Source: JAOUEA01 sp963810945
GTDB lineage: Bacteria > Actinomycetota > UBA4738 > HRBIN12
Length of the DNA stretch: 64,000 bases
NCBI GenBank assembly: GCA_963810945.1
Contig: CAWEPI010000004.1
Coordinates: 1,364,001 to 1,428,000, forward strand
Reading direction: 5' to 3'
Under the pieces are notes generated by a model. It did no database searches. It had not been told where the DNA came from and was given only the letters and a program-made list of their open reading frames with translations. Below, one piece after another: positions 25,357 through 34,477 of this stretch. How positions within the stretch are numbered: position 1 is the first letter of the stretch; each line of letters opens with the position of its first letter. The position numbers were made by a program, and so were the translations under genes.

Positions 25357-26547
25357 GGGCCCGCGCGCTCGCATGGATCGCCGGCACGCTCACGGTGGCC
25401 GCCGGGATCGGCGCCTGCCGCGCGGGGGGGACCGCACAGGGCACGTCGTCTGCGCCGCCTGGGGCTCTGGCCCGCTCCACGCAGGGGGCGCCCTCGACCC
25501 GCGTGACCGGGCCGCCCACCCCTGCCCGCCGCGGCGTCGTCGCGGCCCCGAGACAGCCGCCAGGCCGGGAACGTCTACGCCGCGATCACCCACCCCACCC
25601 TGGCCCCCGCGGTCCGCGGCATCCCCACCCGCGTCTACGTCCCCGACAACGACTCGAACGACGTACGGGTGATCGACCCGAGGACCTTCCGTGTGGTGCG
25701 CACGTTCGCCGTGGGACGCGAGCCGCAGCACGTCACGCCCTCATGGGACCTCCGGCACCTCTACGTCGGCAACGTGTACGGCAACTCCCTCACGGAGATC
25801 GACCCCAAGAGCGGTCGCCCGGTCCGCACGATCTCCGTCCCGGATCCGTACAACCTCTACTTCACGCCCGACGGACGGCATGCGATCGACGTGGCCGAAG
25901 GGCGCGACACGCTCTACTTCTACGACCCCTCGACCTGGAAGCTCCAGGGCCTCCTGCCGATCCCCTACCGGGGTCCGGACCACCTCGACTTCTCGGCCGA
26001 CGGCTCCTACCTCCTGATCAGCACGGAGTACGCGGGTGTGGTCGTGAAGGTCGGGCTGCACCCCCGGAAGATCCTGGGGACGGTCGACGTGGGCGGCAGC
26101 ACGGTGGACGTCAAGGTCGCTCCCGACGGGAAGGTGTTCTACGTCGCCAACCAGGTCCGCAACGGCGTGTCGGTGATCGACCCGACCTCGATGAAGGAGG
26201 TCCGCTTCATCCCCACGGGCGCGGGGGCGCACGGGTTCGCGATGGGGCGCGACGCGCGCCACCTCTACGTGACCAACCGCATCGCGGGGACGATCTCCGT
26301 GATCGACACCCGCACACAGAAGGTGGTGCACACATGGCGGGTGGGCGGGAGCCCCGACATGGCGCAGGTCTCGGCGGACGGCACCCAGCTCTGGGTCTCG
26401 AACCGGTTCGACGCGTCCGTCTCGGTGATCGACACCCGCACCGGGAAGGTGCTCCACACGATCGCCGTCGGCGGACACCCACACGGCCTGACCCTGTTCC
26501 CGCAACCGGGGCGTTACAGCGTGGGGCACAACGGCGTCTATCGGTAG
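25353..26547 (+). CDS. YVTN beta-propeller lipoprotein, interrupted by one extra base
   Basis: 397 residues after removing one base between 25504 and 25560. The 5' frame gives a lipoprotein signal peptide (MRARALAWIAGTLTVAAG, then IGAC as lipobox) and a Pro/Ala/Ser linker; the 3' frame gives AGNVYAAITHPTLAPAV and a propeller of YVTN-type repeats (VYVPDNDSNDVRVIDP, HLYVGNVYGNSLTEIDP, VFYVANQVRNGVSVIDP, HLYVTNRIAGTISVIDT, LWVSNRFDASVSVIDT). Such proteins are surface-exposed; function unknown. ATG 25353 overlaps the stop of the preceding lipoprotein (ATGA), so both are likely made together. Without the extra base the reading frame is complete. Confidence 0.8.
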
Positions 26548-26550
26548 GGA

Positions 26551-26586
26551 CGCCGACGGGAGCCCTGGGGCTCCCCATCGTCGGCG
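26551..26586. terminator. Hairpin terminator between convergent genes
   Basis: GCCGACG pairs with CGTCGGC and an inner GGAGCC with GGCTCC, with a small bulge, in the 56-nt gap between the lipoprotein gene and the convergent aldehyde dehydrogenase. No U-run. Its position suits termination from both sides. Confidence 0.5.
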
Positions 26587-26603
26587 ACGGTGCGTGCGCA
26601 ACC

Positions 26604-28031
26604 CTAGAGCGGAACGTGGGAGAGGACCATGATGCGCGGCTCGGTCATCTCCTCCATCGCGAAGCGCAGGCCTTCGCGGCCGAAGCCCGAATCCTTGCTC
26701 CCGCCGTACGGCATCTGGTCGGCGCGGAAGGCGCTGACGTCGTTGATGATGACGCCGCCCACCTCCAGCGTGCGGTGCGCCTCGAAGGCCCGGTTGATGT
26801 CGTTCGTGAAGACGCCCGCCTGCAGCCCGTACTTGGAGTTGTTCACCTCGGCGAGGGCGTCGTCGAAGGTCTCGTAAGGGGTGATCGTCGCCACCGGACC
26901 GAAGACCTCCTCACAGCGCACCTTCATCTCGGGCGTGGTGCGCCCCAAGAGCGTCGGGTAGTAGAGCGAGCCCTCCGCCTTGCCGCCGGTCAGCAGCTCG
27001 GCGCCCTGGCTCACGGCCTCGTCGACCCAGGCGGCGATGCGGTCCACCTCGCCTCGGTCGATCACGGGACCCACGTCCACCGAGGGATCCATGGGATCGC
27101 CCGTCTTCAGGCTCTCGACCTGCTTCGTGAGCCGCACCGCGAAGTCCTCGTAGACCTCGGAGGCCACGAGGACGCGCTGCACGCTGATGCAGCTCTGGCC
27201 GGCCTGGTAGTAGCCGCCGAACGCGACGCGCTGCGCCGCGAGGTCCAGGTCCGCGTCGGAGTGCACGATGACGCCTGCGTTGCCGCCGAGCTCGAGCGTG
27301 ACGCGCTTCTTCGGGTCGATCGACTTCAGGTACCAGCCGATCGCCGCCGACCCGGTGAAGCTGATCTTGCGGAAGCGGTCGTCGCGCGCCATCCCGTCGG
27401 CCACCTTGGAGCTGACCGGAAGCACCTGATACATGCCCTTGGGGAGATCGGTCTCCGCGAAGTACTCCGCCAGGACGAGCGATCCGATGGGCGTGGCGCT
27501 CGCGGGCTTCACCACGATGGGCGCGCCCACCGCGAGGGCCGGCGCCACCTTGTGCGCCACGAGGTTGAGCGGGAAGTTGAACGGCGTGATGCCGAGCACC
27601 GGGCCGTAGGGGAAGCGCCGGAGGATCCCCATGCGGCCCGTGAAGGCCGACTCGGTGTCCAGGCGCATCGCCTCGTCGTCGCCGTGCCGCAGGACCTCGG
27701 AGGCCCAACGGAACGTCGATGACGCCCGGGTGGCTTCGACGGTCGCCCACTTGAGCGGCTTCCCACCCTCGCGCGCGATCAACTCGGCGTTCTTCTCGAT
27801 GTCCTCGGCGAGGCGCCGCGAGATGTGATCCAGTGCCTCGGAGCGCACGTGCACCGGGAGCTTCACGGACTCCTTGAAGGTCTCAGCGGCGACCGCGACG
27901 GCCTCCTCGACGTCGTCGGCGGTCGGCACGCCGAGCTCCTCGACCAGGCTGTCGTCGAAGGGGCTCTTGACCTCGAGGGTGCCCTCGCCGGTGCGCCACT
28001 CGCCGTTGACCAGGAACGGTCGTGTCGTCAT
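26604..28031 (-). CDS. Aldehyde dehydrogenase, probable succinate-semialdehyde dehydrogenase
   Basis: 475 residues, NAD(P)-dependent aldehyde dehydrogenase. Catalytic Cys is in YYQAGQSCISVQR and the general-base Glu in LELGGNAG; the cofactor segment ITPFNFPLN and the SFTGS turn are present. Oxidises an aldehyde to its acid. In this cluster the missing step is succinate semialdehyde to succinate, so a GabD-like role is inferred from context. The sequence itself (GYYQAGQSC) also fits lactaldehyde or phosphonoacetaldehyde-type relatives. ATG 28031 follows AAAGGTGG by about 9 nt. Downstream of the patD-like gene on the same strand, 89 nt apart. Confidence 0.87.
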   Translation of the reverse strand: MTTRPFLVNGEWRTGEGTLEVKSPFDDSLVEELGVPTADDVEEAVAVAAETFKESVKLPVHVRSEALDHISRRLAEDIEKNAELIAREGGKPLKWATVEATRASSTFRWASEVLRHGDDEAMRLDTESAFTGRMGILRRFPYGPVLGITPFNFPLNLVAHKVAPALAVGAPIVVKPASATPIGSLVLAEYFAETDLPKGMYQVLPVSSKVADGMARDDRFRKISFTGSAAIGWYLKSIDPKKRVTLELGGNAGVIVHSDADLDLAAQRVAFGGYYQAGQSCISVQRVLVASEVYEDFAVRLTKQVESLKTGDPMDPSVDVGPVIDRGEVDRIAAWVDEAVSQGAELLTGGKAEGSLYYPTLLGRTTPEMKVRCEEVFGPVATITPYETFDDALAEVNNSKYGLQAGVFTNDINRAFEAHRTLEVGGVIINDVSAFRADQMPYGGSKDSGFGREGLRFAMEEMTEPRIMVLSHVPL

Positions 28032-28120
28032 CAGGGGTTCACCACCTTTCCTCGGATGGACCTCGTCGTAGACCGAGGCGCCCATCGGAGACGCCCGGGG
28101 TCGTGCTATGGATCGGTCCG

Positions 28121-29557
28121 TCAGTCGAGGGACACCATCACGTGCTTGATGTTCGTGTAGTCCTCGAGCGAGTAGATCGACATGTCCTTGCCGTGGCCGG
28201 ACTGCTTGTATCCACCGTGCGGCATCTCGGGCGTGAGGGGGATGTGGGTGTTCACCCAGACGCATCCGTACTGCAGGCGCCTGGACATCCGCATGGCCCG
28301 GCCCACGTCGCGCGTCCACACGCTCGACGCGAGTCCGTAGTCGACGCCGTTGGCCCAGGCCAGCGCCTGGTCCTCGTCGTCGAAGCGCTGCACCGTCACG
28401 ACCGGTCCGAAGACCTCCTTCTGGATGATCTCGTCGGTCTGCTTGGGGTTGGCCACGACCGTGGGCCGGTAGTAGTAGCCGTCGCGGTCGAGGGGGGCAC
28501 CGCCGGTGAGCACCTCGGCACCGGCCTCCTGCGCGCGCTCGACGAAGCCCTCGACGCGTTCCAGCTGCTCCTTGGAGATCACCGAACCGACCTCCGTGCT
28601 CTCGTCGAAGATGTCGCCCTGGTTGATGGACTCGACCGCGGGCACGAGCGCAGCCAACACGTTGTCGTACTGCGCCTTGCCCACCAGCACCCGGCAGGCG
28701 GCCGTGCAGTCCTGCCCCGCGTTGAAGTACCCGGCGATCTTCACCCACTCGACCGCGGTGGCGATGTCCGCGTCGTCGAAGACGATCACGGGCGCCTTGC
28801 CCCCCAGCTCCAGGTGCGTGCGCTTCAGGCTGTCGGCGGCGTTCTTGGAGATCAGTTTGCCGGTGCCCGTGTCGCCGGTGAGGGACACGATGCCGACGTC
28901 GTTGCTGCGCACGAGGGCGTCCCCCACGGGTTCCCCGTCGCCGGTCACCACGTTGAACACGCCCGCGGGGTAGATGTCCGCCGCGAGCTCGGCGAGCTTG
29001 ATCGCCGTGAGCGGGGTCAGCTCGGAGGGCTTCAGCACCACCGTGTTGCCGGTGGCGAGCGCGGGACCGATCTTCCAGATCGCCATCATCAAGGGGTAGT
29101 TCCACGGCGCGATCAAGCCCGCCACGCCGATCGGCTCGCGGCGGATCATCGACGTGAACCCCGCCATGTACTCGCCGGTGCTGCTCCCCTGCAGCGTGCG
29201 CGCCGCTCCGGCGAAGAACCGCAGGTTGTCGACGATCGGCGGGATCTCCTCGCTCATCGTCACCGCCGCGGGCTTGCCCACGTTCTTCGACTCGATGTCC
29301 ACCAGCTCGTCCGCGTGCGCCTCCACGGCGTCGGCGAGCTTCAGCAGCGCGAGCTGCCGATCCTTCGGGGTGGAGTCGAACCAGTCCCCCTCGAAGGCCT
29401 TCTTGGCCGCGGCGATCGCGCGGTTCGCGTCCTCGGCGGTCCCCTCCTGCACCGTGGCGATCACCTCGCCGGTCGCCGGGCTGATGATGTCGCGCGTGGC
29501 GCCGTCCGACGAGTTCACCCATGCGCCGTCGATGAACATCTGGTGGCTGTCAGCCAT
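28121..29557 (-). CDS. patD: Gamma-aminobutyraldehyde dehydrogenase-like enzyme
   Basis: 478 residues, close in pattern to PatD/YdcW: MFIDGAWVNSSDG, IAPWNYPLMMAIWKIGPAL, LKPSELTPLTA, SLTGDTGTGKLI, LELGGKAPVIVFDDAD (Glu) and FNAGQDCTAACRV (catalytic Cys). The expected reaction is 4-aminobutanal + NAD+ to GABA, the second step of putrescine degradation by transamination. gabT and a second aldehyde dehydrogenase are neighbours, giving putrescine-derived aldehyde to GABA to succinate semialdehyde to succinate. The start ATG 29557 follows GAGGAGGGGAC. No putrescine aminotransferase gene is in the window. Confidence 0.85.
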   Translation of the reverse strand: MADSHQMFIDGAWVNSSDGATRDIISPATGEVIATVQEGTAEDANRAIAAAKKAFEGDWFDSTPKDRQLALLKLADAVEAHADELVDIESKNVGKPAAVTMSEEIPPIVDNLRFFAGAARTLQGSSTGEYMAGFTSMIRREPIGVAGLIAPWNYPLMMAIWKIGPALATGNTVVLKPSELTPLTAIKLAELAADIYPAGVFNVVTGDGEPVGDALVRSNDVGIVSLTGDTGTGKLISKNAADSLKRTHLELGGKAPVIVFDDADIATAVEWVKIAGYFNAGQDCTAACRVLVGKAQYDNVLAALVPAVESINQGDIFDESTEVGSVISKEQLERVEGFVERAQEAGAEVLTGGAPLDRDGYYYRPTVVANPKQTDEIIQKEVFGPVVTVQRFDDEDQALAWANGVDYGLASSVWTRDVGRAMRMSRRLQYGCVWVNTHIPLTPEMPHGGYKQSGHGKDMSIYSLEDYTNIKHVMVSLD

Positions 29558-29693
29558 GTCCCCTCCTCGATCGAGCCGGATCCTCTAGAGAACCGCGGTC
29601 AGGCCGCCAGTATGCCGCCTCCCGGAGGGAACGGACCACTCGACGGTTGGGCCACGCGGGGGGTGGAGGATGTACGGAGCGGCCAATCGCCGT

Positions 29694-31238
29694 TCAGGAC
29701 CCGACCTCGGTCGCGAGCAGATCACGGGCGCGCAGGGCGAGCCAGAACTCCATCCGGTCGAAGCTGCTGGACAGATCGCGCCCGGTGAGCTCCTCCACCT
29801 TGCGCATCCGGTAGCGGAGCGTGTGCCGATGCACGTAGAGCTGGGTGGCGGCCGTCTCCCATCGGGCGTTGTGCTGCAGGAACGCCTGCAGCGAGAGCAG
29901 CAGCTCGCCGTTGTGGTCGCGGTCGTACGCGTCGAGGGGCGCGAGCATCGAATCGGCGAAGGCGCGGAGCGCATCCGGATCAGCCATCGACAGGAGCAGG
30001 CGATAGGTGCCGAGGTCCGCGAACCCGGCCTGTTGCCAACCCTCGAGCCGGCAGACCTGCAGGGCGTAGCGGGCCTCGCGCAGGGATCGGCCCACCTCGG
30101 CGGCGTCGACGACGGATCCCGCGCCCGCGCGCACCTCGTGCCCGAGCCGTGCATCCAGCGACTTCACCAGTGCGGCGAGGTCGGGCGGCGGTTCGGCCGC
30201 CATGAGCAGATGGACCCCGTCGGCGTGCGCCGAGATCAGGAACCCGCCACCCGCGCGGGACCGCTCGTCGGTGAGGACATGGGCCAGCACGTCGGGCTCC
30301 GCGCCCTCCAGGGTGACGACCAGGATCGGGGCGTCGCGCTCGAACCCGAAGCGGGCGAGGCCGCGCGCGACGTCGGCAGGTCCCAGTTCATCCCGAGCCA
30401 TCTGGTCGAAGAAGTCTCCCTGGAGGCGCCGCTCCGCGTCGGCCACGGCACGGCTCTTCGCGAGCTCGATGGCGAACAGGGAGAGGGCATGGCCCGCGAG
30501 GATGCGGTCGAAGGGGCTCGGCTGCTCGGGCTTGCCCACCGCGAGGAACGCCTCGACGCGGCCCTGCGCGCCCACCGGCTGCACCCAGACGTGGTATCCC
30601 TCGTCCACGAGCGTGAGCGAGAAGGAGGTGCCGTCAGGGCGGGAGTCGCGGAGCTCCTCCCAGATGCGCTCCACGCGCCGCGTGGCCCCGCGACTCGTGC
30701 TCGCCAGCGGCAGGCCGTGCAGGTCGAGGAGCAGGACCCATCCCTTCGTCACATCGGCGAGCGACGCCGCGATGCCCTCGACCCCCTGGCCCTCCATCAC
30801 CGCGCGGGTGAGGGTGTGCTCAGCCTCGACCGCGCGCTGCAACGTCTCGTACTGCTCGGCCACGATCCGGGTGAAGACGGCCTCCGTGATGGCGATGAAC
30901 GGCACCGGGTAGGGGACCTCGAAGAGCGGGAGGTCGGTCGCCTCCGCGGCGGTGGCGAGGGACCTCGGGGTCTTCTCGTGACCGAACCCCAGGCCGAATC
31001 CGAGCCCCGCCACGCCGGCTCCGGCGAGACGCTTCACGTAGGCGCGCTGCTTCGCGGGGGTCGAGCCGACGCCCATCCCCGTCGTGAGGATCAGCTCGCC
31101 GCCCTTGAGCCACGGGGTCGGATCCTCGAGCTCCGAGGCGTGCACCCACCGGATCGGCCGGCCGGTGTGGCGGGCGCCCGCGAGCAGCCTCAACGGCATC
31201 CCCGGCACGTCCAGGATGTCCTCGACCGTGACCGCCAT
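29694..31238 (-). CDS. PucR family transcriptional regulator
   Basis: 514 residues. N-terminal PucR sensor domain (about 1-120: VTVEDILDVPGMPLRLLAG, WVHASELEDPTPWLKGGEL, TTGMG), a GGDEF-like CdaR middle region (about 270-400), and the C-terminal PucR helix-turn-helix (about 450-510: LQAFLQHNARWETAATQLY, VHRHTLRYRMRKVEELTG). PucR-type proteins respond to nitrogenous metabolites and commonly control purine, GABA or polyamine catabolism. It lies between the patD-like gene and the divergent gabT, so it is the likely regulator of this cluster. A TACAAT box 6 nt before ATG 31238 suggests a leaderless transcript. Confidence 0.92.
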   Translation of the reverse strand: MAVTVEDILDVPGMPLRLLAGARHTGRPIRWVHASELEDPTPWLKGGELILTTGMGVGSTPAKQRAYVKRLAGAGVAGLGFGLGFGHEKTPRSLATAAEATDLPLFEVPYPVPFIAITEAVFTRIVAEQYETLQRAVEAEHTLTRAVMEGQGVEGIAASLADVTKGWVLLLDLHGLPLASTSRGATRRVERIWEELRDSRPDGTSFSLTLVDEGYHVWVQPVGAQGRVEAFLAVGKPEQPSPFDRILAGHALSLFAIELAKSRAVADAERRLQGDFFDQMARDELGPADVARGLARFGFERDAPILVVTLEGAEPDVLAHVLTDERSRAGGGFLISAHADGVHLLMAAEPPPDLAALVKSLDARLGHEVRAGAGSVVDAAEVGRSLREARYALQVCRLEGWQQAGFADLGTYRLLLSMADPDALRAFADSMLAPLDAYDRDHNGELLLSLQAFLQHNARWETAATQLYVHRHTLRYRMRKVEELTGRDLSSSFDRMEFWLALRARDLLATEVGS

Positions 31239-31244
31239 GGGGGG

Positions 31245-31250
31245 ATTGTA
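31245..31250 (-). promoter_or_regulatory. Leaderless -10 box for the pucR gene
   Basis: TACAAT on the minus strand ends 6 nt before ATG 31238. It is immediately next to the first copy of the 16-bp direct repeat, so a protein bound there would block RNA polymerase. Confidence 0.45.
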
Positions 31251-31251
31251 C

Positions 31252-31320
31252 GGAACGTACGAAGGCCGGTGCCGGGGGCGCGCGACGCCACGCCGGGTCT
31301 GGACGGAGCGTACAAAGGCC
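31252..31320. repeat. 16-bp direct repeats, candidate operators
   Basis: GGAACGTACGAAGGCC (31252-31267) and GGAGCGTACAAAGGCC (31305-31320), 14 of 16 bases identical, starting 53 bp apart (about five helical turns) between pucR and gabT. The spacing puts both on the same DNA face. Probable binding sites of the PucR regulator; not verified. Confidence 0.4.
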
Positions 31321-31372
31321 GCGCCGCGCGCTGGACCGGGGAGCGCCTGACACCCCGGGGCCTGCGCACGGA

Positions 31373-31402
31373 GACTCGGGGCATACACCGAAGGGCCGAG
31401 TC
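31373..31402. promoter_or_regulatory. Inverted repeat in the gabT upstream region
   Basis: GACTCGG and CCGAGTC, perfect 7-bp arms with a 16-nt centre holding CATACA, ending 29 nt before the gabT ATG. It could be an RNA hairpin in the leader or a protein site over a weak -10. Confidence 0.3.
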
Positions 31403-31431
31403 CGCGCCCCGCGATCGAGGAGGCATCCGAG

Positions 31432-32781
31432 ATGGACATCCCCCAGGAGCGCAAGCTGGTCACCGAGATCCCCGGGCCCAAGTCCCGCGAGTGGTTCACG
31501 CGGCGCGAGCGGGCCGTGGCCAAGGGCGTGGGCGCGATCCATCCGATCGTGACCGCCCGGGCCTCGGGCGCCATCATCGAGGACGTCGACGGCAACCGGC
31601 TGATCGACTTCGCGACCGGCATCTCGGTCCTGAACGTCGGGCATACGGCCCCCGAGGTGGTGGCGGCCGTCCACCGACAGGCGGAACTCGATACGCACAC
31701 CTGTTTCCACGTGACCGCCAACGAGCCGTACATCGAGCTCGCGGAGCGACTGAACGCGCTCGCCCCCGGCGACGGTGCGAAGAAGACGATGTTCGCGAAC
31801 TCGGGGGCCGAGGCCGTGGAGAACGCGGTGAAGATCGCTCGCAAGGCGACGGGGCGCCCCGCCGTCGTGGCGTTCGACCACGCGTTCCACGGCCGCACGC
31901 TGATGGGGATGACGCTCACGGCCAAGGTGATGCCGTACAAGCAGGGGATGGGGCCCTTCGCTCCCGAGGTCTACCGGCTGCCGTTCGCCTACCCCTACCG
32001 ATGCCCGTGCGGCGGGGACACGCCGGAGGCCTGCGCGCGCGCCTGCCTCGACTACGCCCTCGACGAGATGCACAAGCACATCGGCGAGGAGAACATCGCG
32101 GCCGTGATCTTGGAGCCGATCCAGGGCGAGGGCGGGTTCGTGGTGCCGGCGCCCGGGTTCGTAGCGGGCATCGCCGCGTTCTGCGCCGACAACGGGATCG
32201 TGTTCATCGCCGACGAGATCCAGAGCGGGATGGGCCGTGCGGGCCGGTGGTACGCGATCGAGGACGAAGGGGTGGTGCCGGACCTCGTTACCACCGCGAA
32301 GTCTTTGGGCGGGGGGCTGCCCATCGGCGCCGTGACCGGACGGGCCGACCTGATGGACGCCGTCCACGCGGGCGGCCTCGGCGGTACCTACGGCGGCAAC
32401 CCGATCGCCGCCGCCGCGTCGCTCGCCGTGCTGGACAAGATCGAGCGCGAGGACCTCCTCGCGGCGTCGCGCAGCGTCGGCGAGACGGTGATGGCGCGGT
32501 TCGCCGCGTTCCGCGACACGTACGCGGCGGTGGGGGACGTCCGCGGGCGCGGGGCGATGTGCGCGATCGAGCTGGTGAGCGACCGCGCGACCAAGGAGCC
32601 CTTGGATCCCTCGCGGATGAACGCGATCGCGACGGGCTGCCTCGAGCGCGGCGTGGTCGTGCTGACGGCCGGCACCTACGGCAACGTCGTGCGCCTCCTG
32701 CCGCCCCTCAACATCGATGCCGCGCTGCTCGTCGACGGCCTCGACGTCCTCGACGAGGCGCTCGCCGCCGTCACCGCGTAA
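31432..32781 (+). CDS. gabT: 4-aminobutyrate aminotransferase
   Basis: 449 residues, class III PLP aminotransferase that converts GABA and 2-oxoglutarate to succinate semialdehyde and glutamate. Landmarks are DFATGISVLNVGH, FANSGAEAVENAVKIAR, DHAFHGRTLMGMTLT, ILEPIQGEGG, FIADEIQSGMGR and TTAKSLGGGLPIGAV, with the PLP lysine in TTAK. A start ATG 31432 with GAGGAGG 8-10 nt upstream is well supported. Divergent from pucR and in the same cluster as two aldehyde dehydrogenases, which fits GABA and polyamine use as nitrogen and carbon source. Confidence 0.93.
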   Translation: MDIPQERKLVTEIPGPKSREWFTRRERAVAKGVGAIHPIVTARASGAIIEDVDGNRLIDFATGISVLNVGHTAPEVVAAVHRQAELDTHTCFHVTANEPYIELAERLNALAPGDGAKKTMFANSGAEAVENAVKIARKATGRPAVVAFDHAFHGRTLMGMTLTAKVMPYKQGMGPFAPEVYRLPFAYPYRCPCGGDTPEACARACLDYALDEMHKHIGEENIAAVILEPIQGEGGFVVPAPGFVAGIAAFCADNGIVFIADEIQSGMGRAGRWYAIEDEGVVPDLVTTAKSLGGGLPIGAVTGRADLMDAVHAGGLGGTYGGNPIAAAASLAVLDKIEREDLLAASRSVGETVMARFAAFRDTYAAVGDVRGRGAMCAIELVSDRATKEPLDPSRMNAIATGCLERGVVVLTAGTYGNVVRLLPPLNIDAALLVDGLDVLDEALAAVTA

Positions 32782-32834
32782 GGAGCGCAACGGGGTCACG
32801 TCGATCCGAACGCCGGGGTCGCCTCGGCGGCTGC

Positions 32835-32840
32835 TAGCGT
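32835..32840 (+). promoter_or_regulatory. Leaderless -10 box for the MFS gene
   Basis: TAGCGT ends 6 nt before GTG 32847; no ribosome binding site in the gap. Confidence 0.4.
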
Positions 32841-32846
32841 CGGGCC

Positions 32847-34169
32847 GTGGCTGGGTCCAGGTCCCGCTGGTCGGTGGTGCGACGGATCGCGTTCGACGTG
32901 GAGCCGCTCCGCGTCTCGCGTGACTTCCGGCTGATCTGGAGCGGCCTCTTCATCTCCGAGCTCGGCTACCAGTTCACGCTGGTGGCCGTCTACGTCCAGG
33001 TCTACGCCCTGACCGGCTCGCCCGCGGCCGTGGGGCTGATCGGCCTCTTCTCCTTCGGCGCCCTCCTCATCGGCTCCGCCGTCTCGGGCGCCGTCATCGA
33101 CGCGTACGACCGCCGGAAGCTGATGCTGGTGGCGCAGGTGGGCTTCGCGATCGCCTCCGGCATCCTGCTCGCCGGCGCGGTCGGCGGGCACCCGCCCGTG
33201 TGGTCGATCTACATGGCCACCGCGATCCTCGCGGGGGTCTCCACGATCGATGCCCCCACGCGATCGGCGATGACGCCGCGGTTGGTCGGCCACGACCTGA
33301 TGCCCTCCGCCGCGGCCTTGAACCAGGTCGTCTGGAACGGCGTCGGGCTGCTGGGCCCGGCGCTGGGGGGGATCGTGATCGCGCGGCTCGGGGTCGCGTG
33401 GGCGTACGGGATCGACCTCGTCACCTACGGCGCGATGTTCGTCGCGGTGCTGATGGTCGCGCCGATGCCTCCCGGCGAGGAGGGCACCCCTGGCGCGACC
33501 GGGTGGACGGCCGTCAGGGAGGGGCTCTCGTTCGTGCGCGCGAGCCGGCTGCTCCAGTCGACCTTCTCGATCGATCTCGTGGCGATGATCTTCGGGCTCC
33601 CGCGCGCCCTCTTCCCGATCCTGGCGGTCACGCAGTTCCATCGCGGCCCCGAGGTCGTGGGGCTCCTGTTCAGTGCCCCCGCGGCGGGGGCCCTGGTCGG
33701 GGCGGTCACGGGCGGGTGGGCGCGGCACGTGCGGCATCAGGGATGGGCCGTGATCTGGGCGGTGACCGCGTGGGGCGCAGCGATCGTCGGGTTCGGAGCG
33801 GCCGGCGCGCACCTGCCGGCCGCGCTGGGCTTCCTCGCACTGGCCGGCTGGGCCGACGTGATCTCCGCGATCTTCCGCAGCACGATCCTGCAGCTGTCGG
33901 CGCCCGACGAGCTGCGCGGCCGCCTCTCGGGGATCCACATCCTCGTGGTGACCGGCGGGCCGCGCCTCGGCGATCTCGAAGCGGGCCTCGTGGCGCAGGC
34001 ATTCACCCCGACGATCTCCGTCGTGACGGGTGGGTTGGCCTGCATCGTGGGCGCAGGGCTCGTCGCCCTCGGCTACCCCGAACTCCGTGGCTACCACCAC
34101 GCGCCACCCCCCGACCCCACCGTGCCCGACGGATCCGCGGCGTCGGGTCGCGCGCCCGACGACCCCTGA
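32847..34169 (+). CDS. MFS transporter, EntS-type exporter family
   Basis: 440 residues with about 12 membrane helices. The beginning FRLIWSGLFISELGYQFTLVAVYV and the loop between helices 2 and 3 (SGAVIDAYDRRKLMLVAQ) match the MFS_3 group that includes the enterobactin exporter EntS. STIDAPTRSAMTPRLV is conserved in these exporters. A small-molecule efflux role is likely; the substrate is unknown and no siderophore genes are near. The C-terminal 30 residues are Pro/Asp/Ala-rich and probably cytoplasmic. It is followed by a separately promoted pterin dehydratase gene 13 nt away. Confidence 0.87.
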   Translation: MAGSRSRWSVVRRIAFDVEPLRVSRDFRLIWSGLFISELGYQFTLVAVYVQVYALTGSPAAVGLIGLFSFGALLIGSAVSGAVIDAYDRRKLMLVAQVGFAIASGILLAGAVGGHPPVWSIYMATAILAGVSTIDAPTRSAMTPRLVGHDLMPSAAALNQVVWNGVGLLGPALGGIVIARLGVAWAYGIDLVTYGAMFVAVLMVAPMPPGEEGTPGATGWTAVREGLSFVRASRLLQSTFSIDLVAMIFGLPRALFPILAVTQFHRGPEVVGLLFSAPAAGALVGAVTGGWARHVRHQGWAVIWAVTAWGAAIVGFGAAGAHLPAALGFLALAGWADVISAIFRSTILQLSAPDELRGRLSGIHILVVTGGPRLGDLEAGLVAQAFTPTISVVTGGLACIVGAGLVALGYPELRGYHHAPPPDPTVPDGSAASGRAPDDP

Positions 34170-34170
34170 G

Positions 34171-34176
34171 TACGCT
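34171..34176 (+). promoter_or_regulatory. Leaderless -10 box for the pterin dehydratase gene
   Basis: TACGCT ends 6 nt before ATG 34183, immediately after the MFS stop codon. The same hexamer precedes the PAS gene at 9083. Confidence 0.4.
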
Positions 34177-34182
34177 TGGCAG

Positions 34183-34473
34183 ATGACGCGACTGAGCGAC
34201 GACGAGCTCGGGGCGGCGCTCGCCGAGGGACTCTCCTCCTGGGCGATCGAGGGCAACGCGATCGAACGGACCTTCCGCTTCGACACGTTCCCGGCCGCGA
34301 TCGGCTTCGTGGACCGGGTGGCGGAGGAGGCCGAGGCGGCCGCGCACCATCCCGACCTCCTGATCCGCTACCGGCGCGTCACCGTGACGCTCTCCACGCA
34401 CGACGAGGGCGGCGTGACCGCCAAGGACGTCGCGCTGGCGCGCTCGATCGACGCCCTGGCCCCGAGGCCCTGA
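34183..34473 (+). CDS. Pterin-4a-carbinolamine dehydratase
   Basis: 96 residues, the usual size of PCD/DCoH. The active-site block is present as AAHHPDLLIRYRRVTVTLST, with the catalytic histidine pair, then HDEGGVTAKDVALA. The enzyme dehydrates 4a-hydroxy-tetrahydropterin to quinonoid dihydropterin. No phenylalanine hydroxylase is in the window; in many bacteria these proteins serve other pterin or molybdopterin reactions. It ends 4 nt before the CphA-like Mur ligase gene, so the two are likely co-transcribed, without an obvious functional link. Confidence 0.9.
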   Translation: MTRLSDDELGAALAEGLSSWAIEGNAIERTFRFDTFPAAIGFVDRVAEEAEAAAHHPDLLIRYRRVTVTLSTHDEGGVTAKDVALARSIDALAPRP

Positions 34474-34477
34474 GCGC

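Noticed and set aside
23358..27722. A 1,454-codon open frame on the plus strand
   Set aside because: It crosses two lipoprotein genes out of frame and then runs antisense through an aldehyde dehydrogenase. Its composition is Arg/Pro/Ala/Gly-rich without any family motif, typical of spurious open frames at very high GC. Only its part at 25353-25504 is real, as the signal peptide of the YVTN lipoprotein.
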